Shown: one piece after another, positions 10,474 to 20,074 of the stretch | Layout: each line of letters begins with the position of its first letter | How positions within the stretch are numbered: the stretch's first letter is position 1 | NCBI GenBank assembly: GCA_003214855.1 | Contig: QCLC01000003.1 | Span: forward strand, 1 to 64,000 | Length of the DNA stretch: 64,000 bases | Reading direction: 5' to 3' | From: Prochlorococcus sp. AG-412-I05 | GTDB taxonomy: Bacteria > Cyanobacteriota > Cyanobacteriia > PCC-6307 > Cyanobiaceae | Notes under the pieces: generated by a model | Told to the model about the DNA's origin: nothing | The model's input: the letters and a program-made list of their open reading frames with translations, nothing else | The model's database searches: none | Position numbers and translations under genes: made by a program

Positions 10474-10737
10474 GTGCTGATCATCGAGGTCACCAACGCC
10501 CGTGAAGTGATGCGTCAACGCATCGGACCACTAGGGGAGCGACTCATCGGCAAAGTTGTCGATGCTGAGGACCAGGTGGAGAAAGCTCTGATTCAAGAGC
10601 TCGAAAACGCCTTCCAGGAATTCGGGATCGAAGCACGCATCGTTTCGGTACAGGGACCCCAGCTGGTGGGCCGAGACCATCTGGAGCTACCAATTCAAGT
10701 CCGTGAGGATCGCGAAGTTCGCCTCAGCGAGGAATAA
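10474..10737 (+). CDS. Conserved hypothetical protein of about 87 residues
   Basis: A small acidic protein with a helical middle (DQVEKALIQELENAFQEFGIEARI) and a beta-rich end (LPIQVREDREVRL). I chose the GTG at 10474, which follows a GGAGGG sequence and does not overlap the upstream gene. An ATG at 10411 would overlap the DUF3181-like gene by 38 bp and adds an unlikely Trp/Lys segment. No domain is recognised. Its 3' end overlaps that of murJ by 14 bp, tail to tail. Confidence 0.6.
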   Translation: MLIIEVTNAREVMRQRIGPLGERLIGKVVDAEDQVEKALIQELENAFQEFGIEARIVSVQGPQLVGRDHLELPIQVREDREVRLSEE

Positions 10738-12331
10738 CTCTGGAACGCAGCTCCAGCGCTAGCTCACGCACCTCAGCGACACCAAGAGAGATGCTGATTA
10801 GAGCGAATACAGCAAGGCCGGTGATCACTGACAGACACACCTCAATCAATAGTCCCAGCAGGTCCTGAGGCCATTGCATCAAGCTCGCCAGAGCCCAAGC
10901 CGCAAACCCTGCCGCCAGGCCAGCCCAAAGCACCTTGACGCCATCAAAAGCCCACCGTTGCAAAGGCAAGCCCCCTAGCCGCGAATGCAAGCCCATCAAG
11001 AGAGCTGCGCAGGTCAGCAGATTGATTGCAACCGTCGCCAGCACCAAACCGGTAGCCCCGAAATTGAATGGCGATTGAGGGCCCCAAGGGGTTGGCCCAC
11101 CAACCAACAACCAATCAAACACCACATTCAAGCCAATCCCTGCCGTAGAAAATCGGAAGGGGGTAGTGCCATCACCGAGGGCATAAAACACACGCACCAG
11201 CAGATCACGAGCTAGATAGGCAGGCATGCCCACGCCATAGGCCATCAGCAATCCACTCACCAAGCTGGCCGCCTGGGCATCAAAGGCCCCTCGCTCGTAC
11301 ACCAAAGCAACGATTGGAGTCCCCAGAGCTACGAACATGGCCCCCAGAGGAACCATGCTGGCCACAGACAACATCAACCCCTGACGAATGCGAGTGACTA
11401 GTGCAGGCCGATCTTCCTGGGCAGTGAGCCTGGCAAACGTTGGCAGTAGTGGCACCAGCAATGCATTGGAGATCAGCCCCAAAGGCGTCTGTACCAAAAG
11501 ATTGGCGTAGCCCAGGCCAGCTGCCGCACCCAAAATGCCGGAAGCAAAAAACAGATCTGTAAAGACATTGATCTGCAACATGCCTGAAGAAAGGGTGGCC
11601 GGGCCCATGACCTGCCATACCTCCCGCACACCTGGATGATGCCAGTCCCAAACCAACTTCATCTTGGTCAAGCCTTGCCTGATCAACGCCGGCAGTTGAA
11701 TCAGCCACTGCAACAGGGCTCCCACCAAGGTGGCTAGTGCCAAAACAATGCCACCCCTGAGGGCGAACTGCATGGAGCCGATGTCCGTACCGACCTGCCA
11801 CCACAAAACCCCGACACCGACCACCAAAGCAAGACTGGACATGATTGGCGAAACCGCCGGAATCCAGAACTCATCAGCAGCATTAAGGGAGCCGAAGCCC
11901 AGGCCGATCAAACCTGCCAACAAAGCCATTGGTGCCATCACCTGAAGCTGAACCACAGCAATCCGATGCAGCTCAGGACTCAGACCTGGACCCACCAAAG
12001 TGATCAACGGATTGGCTGCCAGCACTAATAGAGCCGTCAACAACAACAAAGCAGCACTAACCATGGTGTTGAGGGCCGCCAACACATGAGCGCTCTCCTG
12101 CCGCGGCCGTCTGCTGAGGACACTGACCATGGCGCTGTGGAAAGGACCGTTGATCCCACCCAGGAGAATTAACAGAAACCCCGGCAAGACGTAGGCGTAG
12201 TTGTAAGCGTCATAAGCCGCTCCCACCCCGAAGGCAGCCGCAATCACCAGCTGACGAACCAGCCCTCCCACCTTGCTAAGCAAGGTGCCGACTGTGACAA
12301 CCAGAGCAATACGCTTTAAGGATCTCCCCAT
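10724..12331 (-). CDS. murJ: Lipid II flippase MurJ (MviN family)
   Basis: A 535-residue polytopic inner-membrane protein of the MOP superfamily with about 14 predicted helices. It moves lipid II to the periplasmic side for peptidoglycan synthesis. Recognised by the N-terminal LLSKVGGLVRQLVIAAAFG, AYNYAYVLPGFLLILLGG with GPFHSAMVSVLSRR, and the middle PAYLARDLLVRVFYALGDGTTPFR. Length fits the family. It is divergent from sfsA with start codons only about 60 bp apart, so promoters of both must overlap this short interval. Confidence 0.95.
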   Translation of the reverse strand: MGRSLKRIALVVTVGTLLSKVGGLVRQLVIAAAFGVGAAYDAYNYAYVLPGFLLILLGGINGPFHSAMVSVLSRRPRQESAHVLAALNTMVSAALLLLTALLVLAANPLITLVGPGLSPELHRIAVVQLQVMAPMALLAGLIGLGFGSLNAADEFWIPAVSPIMSSLALVVGVGVLWWQVGTDIGSMQFALRGGIVLALATLVGALLQWLIQLPALIRQGLTKMKLVWDWHHPGVREVWQVMGPATLSSGMLQINVFTDLFFASGILGAAAGLGYANLLVQTPLGLISNALLVPLLPTFARLTAQEDRPALVTRIRQGLMLSVASMVPLGAMFVALGTPIVALVYERGAFDAQAASLVSGLLMAYGVGMPAYLARDLLVRVFYALGDGTTPFRFSTAGIGLNVVFDWLLVGGPTPWGPQSPFNFGATGLVLATVAINLLTCAALLMGLHSRLGGLPLQRWAFDGVKVLWAGLAAGFAAWALASLMQWPQDLLGLLIEVCLSVITGLAVFALISISLGVAEVRELALELRSRVIPR

Positions 12332-12390
12332 CCTTGGGCCTCAGACCATCTGATCATTTAGCAGCATTCTCAAGCCCTGCAAGCATCCCC

Positions 12391-13170
12391 ATGAACGAGG
12401 CCATATCAGAAGGATCGTTAGGGAGTCCACTGCTCACATTCCCACCACTCGAGGAAGGTGTGTTGGTAAAGCGCTACAAGCGCTTCCTTGCCGATGTGGA
12501 GCTAGGCAGCGGCGAAATCGTGACAGCCCACTGCGCCAACACGGGCCCGATGACTGGTGTTCTTCATCCTGGAGGCAGAGTGCGACTCCGCCATGCGCCT
12601 TCTCCCAAGCGCAAGTTGGCCTGGACATGGGAGCAAGCCGAGGCACCCAGCGGCCAGGGCGGCCTCTGCTGGGTGGGTATCAACACAGCCTTGGCCAATA
12701 GCCTGATCAGAGCCGCGATTGAAGCCGGACACCTCAAGCAAGTCCTCGGTCCGATCGCAGCAATCCGTGCGGAAGTGACTTATGGAAGCAACAGACGCAG
12801 CCGCATTGACCTGTTTTTAACCCCTGATGCCAATTGCTCCGACACCAGGCCGATTTACTTAGAGGTCAAGAACACCACCTGGATCGAACACTCTTTAGCC
12901 CTCTTTCCCGACACGGTCACAGAACGAGGGCAAAAACATCTCAAAGAGCTAATCGGTGTCCTGCCAGAGTCCAGAGCAGTCTTGGTGCCCTGCCTCAGCC
13001 GCCACGATGTCCAAGCGTTCGCCCCAGGCGATAGCGCAGACCCTCGCTATGGCGAACTCTTTCGCCTGGCTCTTACAGCTGGCGTGGAAGTCATTCCTTG
13101 TTGCTTCGGATTTCACCGCGACAAGATCACCTGGGAGGGCCTTAGGCCTACCAAGACGACACAGAGTTGA
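12391..13170 (+). CDS. sfsA: SfsA family DNA/sugar-fermentation stimulation protein homologue
   Basis: About 259 residues from the ATG at 12391. A start at 12334 adds a non-conserved leader and would sit directly against the murJ start. Family features are LVKRYKRFLADVEL near the N-terminus, HCANTGPMTGVLHPG, the nuclease-like core SRIDLFLT with EVKNTTW, and FPDTVTERGQKHLKEL. SfsA proteins carry a PD-(D/E)XK-like fold and bind or cleave nucleic acid in some reports; their cell role is unsettled. Full length with no sign of decay. Confidence 0.93.
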   Translation: MNEAISEGSLGSPLLTFPPLEEGVLVKRYKRFLADVELGSGEIVTAHCANTGPMTGVLHPGGRVRLRHAPSPKRKLAWTWEQAEAPSGQGGLCWVGINTALANSLIRAAIEAGHLKQVLGPIAAIRAEVTYGSNRRSRIDLFLTPDANCSDTRPIYLEVKNTTWIEHSLALFPDTVTERGQKHLKELIGVLPESRAVLVPCLSRHDVQAFAPGDSADPRYGELFRLALTAGVEVIPCCFGFHRDKITWEGLRPTKTTQS

Positions 13171-13192
13171 CACAGCAAAAAGAGCTCCAGAT

Positions 13193-13268
13193 GTAACAAA
13201 ATGAACTTTCACCCCCGCAAATAGACCTAAAAGCGTGCACCAATCCAATATTTCGTATCAACGTGAAC
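13193..13268 (+). promoter_or_regulatory. Possible NtcA-type sites upstream of the ammonium transporter
   Basis: Two GTA-N8-AAC sequences (13193-13206 and 13255-13268) fit the relaxed NtcA pattern GT-N10-AC but not the strict GTA-N8-TAC. They are about 84 to 159 bp upstream of the amt start. NtcA control of amt1 is established in cyanobacteria, which makes the match plausible. I cannot place a convincing TAN3T element at the expected distance, so confidence is low. Confidence 0.3.
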
Positions 13269-13351
13269 ATAAAAAAATCCCAGGTTGAGCAAGTTTCACC
13301 TTTGAGCTATCACAAAGGTTTCCAGCTCGTTTTGCAGATCTGCTTCTTCCA

Positions 13352-14788
13352 ATGACAACTGCTCAACTCCCGCCCTCCAGGCGGCGCACGGTACGCCTTC
13401 AGGAGGCGAGTCTCCTGGAGGGGCCAATGCTCCTCCTGCGCAGCATCCGTGGCTTCAGCTCCAATCGTTCCATGCTTTGGCTTGCATGTGTACCTTTAGC
13501 CCTCTTCGGCCTTGGACTCTTCAACCTCGCTGTTCATGCGGCTGATGTTGAACTGAGCGTAACCGGCCTAGCTAACAACCTTTGGGTACTAGTCGCCGCG
13601 ATCCTGGTGATCTTCATGAACGCCGGCTTCGCCATGGTTGAAGCTGGAATGTGTCGGCAAAAGAATGCCGTCAACATCCTTGCCAAGAACCTGGTTGTCT
13701 TCACTCTTGCGGTGACGGCCTATTGGTTCATCGGCTACAAAATCATGTACGAAGGCGACTGGACAATAGCTGGTGTTTTCAGATTTGGCGGGCCTTTCTT
13801 TGATCCAAGTGTTACTGAAGCTGACGGTCTTGTACCTAGCGTTGCGTTCCTTTTTCAAGCCGCCTTTGCAGGAACAGCAGCCACCATCGTTTCGGGACTG
13901 GTAGCCGAGCGGATCAAGTTTGGCGAGTTCGTGCTCTTCTCACTTGTCCTCACAGGCATCATCTACCCCATCGCTGGTTCATGGACATGGAGTTCTGATG
14001 GCTGGCTAGCGGTAGCCGGTTTCAAAGACTTCGCGGGCTCGACAGTTGTTCATTCAGTAGGCGCCTGGGCTGGGCTCGTAGGGGCAATGCTCCTAGGCCC
14101 ACGCATCGGCAAATTCACAGGCGGAAAGGCTCAGGCTCTTCCTGGCCACAACATGGCTATCGCCACCCTGGGCTGCCTAGTCCTTTGGATCGGCTGGTAT
14201 GGCTTCAACCCAGGCTCTGCCCTGGCAATGAATGCCTCAGTTCCTTACATCGCTGTTACAACTACCCTGGCCGCTGCTGGCGGTGGCATTGCAGGTACCT
14301 TTGTCAGCCAACTCACCAGTGGCAAGCCAGACCTGACGATGGCCATTAATGGCATCCTGGCAGGACTTGTGAGCATCACCGCCGCTTGTGACGGTGTGTC
14401 TATGTGGGCAGCATGGGTTATCGGCTTCATTGGTGGAGTGATCGTGGTCTTCTCGGTGGCCTTCATCGATGGCATAAATATTGACGATCCAGTGGGAGCC
14501 TTTTCTGTGCACGGCATCTGTGGCATCTGGGGAACCCTGGCTGTTGGTCTTTTCAACATCGAGTCGGGCCTTTTCACCTCAAGCAAAGGCTTTGGCCAGT
14601 TGGGAACCCAAGCCCTCGGCTGCATTGCCTATGGAGTATTCACCGTGGTTGCCTGCTGGATTACCTGGCAGATCATTGGTGCGCTGTTTGGCGGTATCCG
14701 CGTAACAGAAGCAGAGGAAATCGAAGGTCTTGATATCGGTGAGCACGGTATGGAGGCTTATCCCGACTTCGCCTCAGCCGGCAACTAA
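13352..14788 (+). CDS. amt1: Ammonium transporter (Amt family)
   Basis: A 478-residue membrane channel for NH4+/NH3 uptake. After a basic N-terminus (PPSRRRTVRLQEASLL) and a signal-like hydrophobic segment ending in HAAD come the Amt core motifs: MNAGFAMVEAGMCRQKNAVNIL, FRFGGPFFD, DFAGSTVVHSVGAWAGLVGA (the Amt signature, with pore His) and DPVGAFSVHGICGIWGTLAVGLF with the second pore His. The C-terminal tail (EEIEGLDIGEHGMEAYP) is the conserved cytosolic region contacted by PII/GlnK proteins in the family. A strong terminator follows directly, so it is probably a single-gene unit under nitrogen control. Confidence 0.97.
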   Translation: MTTAQLPPSRRRTVRLQEASLLEGPMLLLRSIRGFSSNRSMLWLACVPLALFGLGLFNLAVHAADVELSVTGLANNLWVLVAAILVIFMNAGFAMVEAGMCRQKNAVNILAKNLVVFTLAVTAYWFIGYKIMYEGDWTIAGVFRFGGPFFDPSVTEADGLVPSVAFLFQAAFAGTAATIVSGLVAERIKFGEFVLFSLVLTGIIYPIAGSWTWSSDGWLAVAGFKDFAGSTVVHSVGAWAGLVGAMLLGPRIGKFTGGKAQALPGHNMAIATLGCLVLWIGWYGFNPGSALAMNASVPYIAVTTTLAAAGGGIAGTFVSQLTSGKPDLTMAINGILAGLVSITAACDGVSMWAAWVIGFIGGVIVVFSVAFIDGINIDDPVGAFSVHGICGIWGTLAVGLFNIESGLFTSSKGFGQLGTQALGCIAYGVFTVVACWITWQIIGALFGGIRVTEAEEIEGLDIGEHGMEAYPDFASAGN

Positions 14789-14816
14789 AGCCTGATCAAC
14801 AACCTGAATCCCATTC

Positions 14817-14844
14817 AGCCCGACCCTGTGCCGGGCTTTTTTTT
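14817..14844 (+). terminator. Rho-independent terminator of the ammonium transporter gene
   Basis: Stem AGCCCG (14817-14822) / CGGGCT (14832-14837) with a nine-base loop, followed at once by eight T residues, 29 bp after the amt stop codon. Confidence 0.88.
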
Positions 14845-14895
14845 GCTTCAAAAGTGTTGAGCTGCCCATAGAGTCAGGAGATTGCTGCTGCCACG

Positions 14896-16092
14896 ATGGA
14901 TACACAAGCTTTCAAACGCTCGCTCCATCACTCTGAGCGTTACAACCGTAGGGGCTTCGGGCGAGCCAACGAAGTCGCCAGCAACCTTGAGAAGGCATAC
15001 CAAAGCAGCCTCATTGGCTCGATTCGAGACAACGGGTATGTGCTTCAACATGGCCGGCTTCAAGTGAAATTGGCTGAGGCCTTTGGTTTCTGTTGGGGAG
15101 TAGAGAGAGCAGTTGCGATGGCCTATGAAACCCGTAGGCACTACCCAAGCGAGCGCATTTGGATTACCAACGAAATTATTCACAACCCTTCAGTGAATGA
15201 ACACTTACGCGAAATGGACGTTCTGTTCATCCAAGCTGAAGGAGGTGTCAAAGATTTTTCCTGCGTCAGTGATGGCGATGTAGTGATCCTGCCCGCCTTC
15301 GGTGCCACTGTTCAGGAGATGGAGCTGCTTCATGAGCGTGGCTGTCACATCATCGACACCACTTGTCCATGGGTTTCCAAGGTCTGGCACACCGTGGAAA
15401 AACATAAGAAGCAAGAATTCACCTCAATTATTCATGGCAAGGTGAAGCATGAAGAAACCTTGGCCACCAGCTCCTTCGCAGGGACCTATCTAGTTGTTTT
15501 AGACCTTGAGGAAGCCCAACTCGTTGCCGATTACATCCTTGGCCAAGGAGATCGTGCTGGGTTCATGAAACGCTTTGCCAAGGCATGCTCAGCAAACTTT
15601 GACCCAGATCAAGATCTCCAACGCCTTGGGGTAGCCAATCAGACCACCATGCTGAAAAGTGAAACCGAGGAAATCGGTCGTTTATTTGAGCGCACCATGC
15701 TCAGAAAATATGGCCCAATCGAGCTCAACAAACATTTCCTTTCCTTCAACACCATCTGTGACGCCACAGAGGAACGGCAACAAGCAATGTTCTCGCTAGT
15801 TGATGAGCCTCTAGATCTACTGGTGGTGATTGGTGGTTTCAACTCATCCAACACCACTCACCTACAGGAAATCGCCATTAGCCGAGGAATCCGATCCTTC
15901 CACATCGATACCCCAGAACGTATTGGTGATAACAACAGCATCCAACACAAGCCACTGGGAGAAGATCTGTTCATTGAAAGTAATTTTCTCCCTACTGGAA
16001 GCGTGAGCGTCGGCATCACCTCCGGAGCCTCAACACCCGATCGAGTGGTTGAACATGTGATTCAGAAGCTGATCGACCTAACCTCCGACTGA
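14896..16092 (+). CDS. ispH: 4-hydroxy-3-methylbut-2-enyl diphosphate reductase
   Basis: A 398-residue IspH/LytB of the long cyanobacterial/plant type, the last step of the MEP pathway giving IPP and DMAPP for carotenoids, phytol and quinones. The three [4Fe-4S] cysteines are in [11 protein letters not shown] (about residue 69), [11 protein letters not shown] (about 158) and [12 protein letters not shown] (about 290). The roughly 50-residue N-terminal extension before the core is typical for oxygenic phototrophs. A perfect 9-bp hairpin lies downstream, before the DUF1997 gene. Confidence 0.97.
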   Translation: MDTQAFKRSLHHSERYNRRGFGRANEVASNLEKAYQSSLIGSIRDNGYVLQHGRLQVKLAEAFGFCWGVERAVAMAYETRRHYPSERIWITNEIIHNPSVNEHLREMDVLFIQAEGGVKDFSCVSDGDVVILPAFGATVQEMELLHERGCHIIDTTCPWVSKVWHTVEKHKKQEFTSIIHGKVKHEETLATSSFAGTYLVVLDLEEAQLVADYILGQGDRAGFMKRFAKACSANFDPDQDLQRLGVANQTTMLKSETEEIGRLFERTMLRKYGPIELNKHFLSFNTICDATEERQQAMFSLVDEPLDLLVVIGGFNSSNTTHLQEIAISRGIRSFHIDTPERIGDNNSIQHKPLGEDLFIESNFLPTGSVSVGITSGASTPDRVVEHVIQKLIDLTSD

Positions 16093-16120
16093 GCAACATC
16101 CTGGCTTTACATTTGTTAAT

Positions 16121-16145
16121 ATCCCTGGCCAACCCTGCCAGGGAT
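16121..16145 (+). other. Perfect 9-bp inverted repeat between ispH and the DUF1997 gene
   Basis: ATCCCTGGC (16121-16129) and GCCAGGGAT (16137-16145) enclose a seven-base loop. It begins 28 bp after the ispH stop and ends 8 bp before the GTG of the next gene. No T run follows, so it is not a standard terminator. It could stabilise the ispH 3' end or hinder ribosome access to the downstream start. Confidence 0.55.
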
Positions 16146-16153
16146 GACCATCC

Positions 16154-16786
16154 GTGCCGCCCTTGTCGATACCTGCCGACCAATACCTGCGCCTCAGCGA
16201 CAAATCACACGTCCGTTGCTATCGAAGCCATTTTTCCGATCGCATGGAGATGCTTGCGCCGCCAAAAAACGTGGCGGCATATCTTGACCACCATCAAGGC
16301 TGGTTTCAACGCTGCGCTGCACCCATGGAGGTCAAGGCCCTCGATGATCAGTCCTATCTCCTCACCATTGGTCGATTCGGAAATTTTGGCTTTGAAGTGG
16401 AGCCTTGCATCGGCCTAAAGCTGCTTCCTCAGCAGCAAGGGCTCTACCAAATCATCAATGTGGACCTAACGCATCAAGATCAGCCCCTTTGTGATCACTA
16501 CGATGTGGACTTCAAGGCTGGGCTGAAACTTGAGCCATCAGAAACAGAAGCCAGCCATACTGTCCAACAAACCACCATCGTGCACTGGGATTTGGATCTT
16601 TCGGTGTGGATCCAACTACCGAAAGTGATCACCCTGCTACCGGATGGTCTTGTACAGACAAGTGGTGACCAGCTGCTGAGGCAAATCGTGCGACAAATCT
16701 CGCGACGACTCACCTGGAAGGTTCAAGAAGACTTCCATGCCACCCATGGACTGACCTGCCCACCACGTCGCCATGCAGCTTTCTGA
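16154..16786 (+). CDS. DUF1997 family protein
   Basis: A 210-residue soluble protein starting with GTG, matching the cyanobacterial/plastid family DUF1997. Recognisable stretches are LAPPKNVAAYLDHHQGWFQRC, the SYLLTIGRFGNFGFEVEP core and VHWDLDLSVWIQLP. The fold is probably beta-rich. The molecular function is unknown. It follows ispH on the same strand with a 61-bp gap containing a strong hairpin, so it may be transcribed with ispH but controlled separately at translation. Confidence 0.8.
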   Translation: MPPLSIPADQYLRLSDKSHVRCYRSHFSDRMEMLAPPKNVAAYLDHHQGWFQRCAAPMEVKALDDQSYLLTIGRFGNFGFEVEPCIGLKLLPQQQGLYQIINVDLTHQDQPLCDHYDVDFKAGLKLEPSETEASHTVQQTTIVHWDLDLSVWIQLPKVITLLPDGLVQTSGDQLLRQIVRQISRRLTWKVQEDFHATHGLTCPPRRHAAF

Positions 16787-16850
16787 GCGAGCCAACCCTG
16801 TTATCGCCTTGCTCTGCAAACCGATTCTCTAAAGTGGTCATCTGCAATCC

Positions 16851-17420
16851 ATGGTGATGATGGCCGGCTCCGAAACCCCTAAAGCAAAGGGATCTGACTC
16901 TGACCTAGGACCTCAAGCCAGTACATCGTCAGAATCGATTAACTACTTCTCCGAATTTGGACTTCTCATACTCCGGCTCGGGATCAGCATTTTGATGGTC
17001 CACAACGGATTAGAGAAGCTCCAAAATCCAGAAGGCTTCTCGGAATTTGTCATCGGCCAACACCTTGACTTCTTACCAGGCGACCCTCTGCTCTGGACCT
17101 ATGCAGCAGCTTTAACAGAAATCATTTGTCCAATTGGAATCGCGTTCGGACTTGCTACTAGGCTCTGTGCGCTTGGCCTGCTATCAACAATGGCTTTTGC
17201 CATTACATACCACTTATTTGATACTGGCCTGCAAGGCTTCCCCTTCGCCGTGGTCGAAAACCATAGCTATGCCTTTGAATTGTCGGGTGTTTATGCAACT
17301 ACTTTCTTTTACTTGCTTTGTGCAGGGCCAGGGCGCATTTCACTGGCAGCAAGGAACAAAGCCAAAGCAAATTCAGTCAGAATGAAACTCATCAAGGAAA
17401 TCAACAAAGTGAAAATATAG
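16851..17420 (+). CDS. DoxX family membrane protein
   Basis: A 189-residue protein with a 35-residue polar N-terminus and four predicted membrane helices. DoxX features are LLILRLGISILMVHNGLEKLQNPEGF (helix 1 with the conserved HNGLEKL motif), TEIICPIGIAFGLATRLCALGLL (helix 2) and MAFAITYHLFDTG (helix 3). DoxX-type proteins are linked to thiol or oxidative stress responses in some bacteria; no such link is visible here. The C-terminus is lysine-rich. It converges with purH, with 41 bp between the stops. Confidence 0.85.
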   Translation: MVMMAGSETPKAKGSDSDLGPQASTSSESINYFSEFGLLILRLGISILMVHNGLEKLQNPEGFSEFVIGQHLDFLPGDPLLWTYAAALTEIICPIGIAFGLATRLCALGLLSTMAFAITYHLFDTGLQGFPFAVVENHSYAFELSGVYATTFFYLLCAGPGRISLAARNKAKANSVRMKLIKEINKVKI

Positions 17421-17461
17421 AGAAACAAATTAGCTCTAGACTAGCCTTGATTATTACTAAA

Positions 17462-19015
17462 TTAATGTAAGAAGTGGCGCTTTCCCGTCAACACCATTGC
17501 CAGACCAAAATCATCGCAAACAGCGATTGAATCAGCATCGCGCTTGCTCCCACCAGGCTGAATTACGGCACAGATGCCATGGTTAGCCGCCAAACGCACC
17601 GTGTCGTCAAAGGGGAAGAAGCCATCACTAGCCAAAACAGCTCCCCTGGCTTGATCGCCAGCTGCCTCAAGGGCTAGTCGCGCCGAGCCGACCCGGTTCA
17701 TCTGGCCCGCTCCAACTCCGAGACTCTGGCCAGCACGAGCCACCACGATGGCGTTAGAACGCACATGTCTCACCAGGCGCCACGCAAAGGTGAGATCCTC
17801 GTTTTCTTCAGCATTAGGCGAGCGCTTGCTAGCCACAGTCCAACTGGTGGGATCAATCGATTGATCATCTTGATCCTGCACCAACACCCCGCCGAGGATG
17901 GTGCGAATATGATCACGTCCAGACGCATCAACGGCGCCTGGGGCCAGTTCCAACAAGCGTAAGTTGGCCTTGCTGGCAAGGATTTTCCGAGCTTCTGGTT
18001 CAAAGCCTGGTGCCACAACACACTCCAAGAACAAACTGGTGAGCTCCCGAGCAGTCGTGGCATCCACCAATCCATTCAGAGCCACGATCCCTCCAAATGC
18101 ACTCACCCGATCCGCATCCAAGGCACGGCTTAAGGCCGACGCCATGCCAGTGCCAATCGCGACGCCACAAGGGTTGGTGTGCTTAACCACCACGGCAGCA
18201 TCTTGAACAGCTTGATGAGCGCCATCCGTGCCATAGCCAAACTCCCGGACAGTGGCCAGGGCAGCTTCCAAATCAAGCAAATTGTTGGTACTGAGCTCCT
18301 TGCCCTGCAACTGAATGGCACCGCCCCAACCCTGCTTCGGAGCGCTGTACCAAGCCGCCTGCTGATGGGGATTCTCGCCATAGCGCAGCCTCTGCCTAAG
18401 GGGAATAGCCTCAAGCCATTGGGAAGCTTGCTCGGTCAGCCGCTCGCCCATCCAATGGCTGATGGCCACGTCATAGGCAGCTGTGTGCTCAAAGGCTTCA
18501 AGGGCCAGCTCGCGACGGAGCTCGCCATCCACACCATCACTTAAAGCCACTAGGAATCTGTCGTACTGATCCGGCCTCGTGAGCACAGCCACATGCGCAT
18601 GGTTTTTTGCCGCCGCTCGCACCATTGCGGGGCCACCGATATCAATATTCTCAATTGCGGTTTCCCAACTCACCTGCGGATTGGCCACTGTTTCCCGAAA
18701 CGGGTAAAGGTTCACCACCACCACATCAATAGGAGGGATCTGATGCTGCTCCAGATCGACCTCATGATCAGGGTCGCCCCGCATCGCCAAGATGCCTCCA
18801 TGGACACGAGGGTGCAGAGTCTTCACACGTCCTCCAAGAATTTCCGCAGCACCTGTGTGCTCAGAAACCCGCGTCACTGGCAGACCGGCATCCTCCAGCA
18901 CGTTGGCTGTACCACCACTGGAAAGCAGCTGAAACCCATGAATACGATGCAAGGATTCCGCCAGAGGCACAATCCCATGTTTGTTTGAAACGCTCAACAA
19001 GGCGATGGGAGCCAT
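17462..19015 (-). CDS. purH: Bifunctional AICAR transformylase / IMP cyclohydrolase
   Basis: A 517-residue enzyme of the last two steps of de novo IMP synthesis. The N-terminal MGS-like cyclohydrolase domain (about residues 1-150) contains [30 protein letters not shown] and [16 protein letters not shown]. The C-terminal AICARFT domain contains [36 protein letters not shown] and [24 protein letters not shown]. Full length. It is divergent from the esterase gene (61 bp between starts). Confidence 0.97.
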   Translation of the reverse strand: MAPIALLSVSNKHGIVPLAESLHRIHGFQLLSSGGTANVLEDAGLPVTRVSEHTGAAEILGGRVKTLHPRVHGGILAMRGDPDHEVDLEQHQIPPIDVVVVNLYPFRETVANPQVSWETAIENIDIGGPAMVRAAAKNHAHVAVLTRPDQYDRFLVALSDGVDGELRRELALEAFEHTAAYDVAISHWMGERLTEQASQWLEAIPLRQRLRYGENPHQQAAWYSAPKQGWGGAIQLQGKELSTNNLLDLEAALATVREFGYGTDGAHQAVQDAAVVVKHTNPCGVAIGTGMASALSRALDADRVSAFGGIVALNGLVDATTARELTSLFLECVVAPGFEPEARKILASKANLRLLELAPGAVDASGRDHIRTILGGVLVQDQDDQSIDPTSWTVASKRSPNAEENEDLTFAWRLVRHVRSNAIVVARAGQSLGVGAGQMNRVGSARLALEAAGDQARGAVLASDGFFPFDDTVRLAANHGICAVIQPGGSKRDADSIAVCDDFGLAMVLTGKRHFLH

Positions 19016-19075
19016 GGCAGCAGAGACGAAAGCATTGCGTGGGCCAACCTACGCAGCAGCGATGCAACCCCTGCC

Positions 19076-19681
19076 GTGAGCGACAACCTTCTCCGCGACA
19101 TTCCCAAAGGTGCTTACTACAGACTGGTGCTACTGCATGGCTGGGGTGCAGATGCAGACGATGTGATGCCCCTTGGCCGAGAGCTCTGCCAAGCCATCGA
19201 GCCTCCCGTAGAACTCGTGGCTCTACGAGCACAACAACCTCATCCTCAAGGTCTGGGCCGGCAATGGTATGGACTCTTTCCAAGCGACTGGGCAGCCGTT
19301 CCTGATGCGATCTCTCAACTTCAGACTCGTTTGAAAGCCCTGGAAACCCCAGAGATTCCTCTACAAAGAACGGCTCTGCTGGGTTTCTCCCAGGGGGGAG
19401 CAATGGCCCTGGCGAGTGGTTGTGATCTACCTCTAGCAGGCCTAATCGGCTGCAGTGCATACCCACATCCAAATTGGATAGCTCCAAGCATTCGCCCTGC
19501 CGTGCTTCTCCTGCATGGGCGCCAAGACGAAGTAGTGCCCTACGCCGCCTCTGAACAACTCATCAACAGCCTAAAAACAAGCGACTTGGAGTCAGCATTG
19601 GTGGGCTTCGAAGGGGGCCACTGCATTCCGGGAGAACAAATCCCCCGGATGCAACAGGCCTTGAACTCTTGGTTCAACTAA
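19076..19681 (+). CDS. Carboxylesterase/phospholipase-type alpha/beta hydrolase (Abhydrolase_2)
   Basis: A 201-residue single-domain hydrolase starting with GTG. LVLLHGWGADADDVMPLG provides the oxyanion-hole region, GFSQGGAMAL is the GxSxG nucleophile elbow (about residue 104), LLLHGRQDEVVPY supplies the acidic residue and EGGHCIPGEQ the catalytic histidine. The layout matches the YpfH/acyl-protein thioesterase group. Substrate unknown. It converges with the DUF3155 gene, 15 bp apart. Confidence 0.85.
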   Translation: MSDNLLRDIPKGAYYRLVLLHGWGADADDVMPLGRELCQAIEPPVELVALRAQQPHPQGLGRQWYGLFPSDWAAVPDAISQLQTRLKALETPEIPLQRTALLGFSQGGAMALASGCDLPLAGLIGCSAYPHPNWIAPSIRPAVLLLHGRQDEVVPYAASEQLINSLKTSDLESALVGFEGGHCIPGEQIPRMQQALNSWFN

Positions 19682-19696
19682 GGAATCGCTTTCTCG

Positions 19697-20065
19697 TCAA
19701 ACGAAGGCGTACTCATATTCCTCGATCTCCTCCCAGTCGTCGGAAGTCAGTTCAAGGCCTTCAAACATGACCTCTTCCCCAACGGAGTCAACGATCAAGC
19801 GCAAAGAGGGGAAGAGAAAATGGTTCTCTTCAGCGTACTGAGCACTAAATAATCCTTTCTCGCCCCAGAAAAAGCGATCAGTGGTGTGTTCGTTACGACG
19901 GACATTAAGGATCGCCGGTGAGATCAAACCAGATTCGGCGATGTAACGACGAGCTGCCGTCACAGGCTTGTATTCGCCGGTTTCGAGATGAAAAGTAGGC
20001 ACATGAGCCAAAACCCGTTGACCAGCCAATCTTCTGCGGCTGATCCGCTTGCGCTTCTTAGACAT
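19697..20065 (-). CDS. DUF3155 family protein
   Basis: A 122-residue cyanobacterial protein with a very basic N-terminus (MSKKRKRISRRRLAGQRVLAHVP) and an acidic C-terminus (DDWEEIEEYEYAFV). The central ARRYIAESGLISPAILNVRRNEHTTDRFFWGEKGLFSAQYAEENHFLFPSL is characteristic. The start at 20065 is preceded by AGGAG 10 bp upstream. Longer in-frame reading to 20182 has no conserved character and crosses a hairpin. The function is unknown; the basic head suggests nucleic-acid or ribosome contact, but that is only a guess. Confidence 0.85.
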   Translation of the reverse strand: MSKKRKRISRRRLAGQRVLAHVPTFHLETGEYKPVTAARRYIAESGLISPAILNVRRNEHTTDRFFWGEKGLFSAQYAEENHFLFPSLRLIVDSVGEEVMFEGLELTSDDWEEIEEYEYAFV

Positions 20066-20074
20066 AAACGGGAA

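Noticed and set aside
18861-19487. A 208-codon minus-strand frame across the purH start and the esterase gene
   Set aside because: It overlaps two clear genes in other frames and has no family features.
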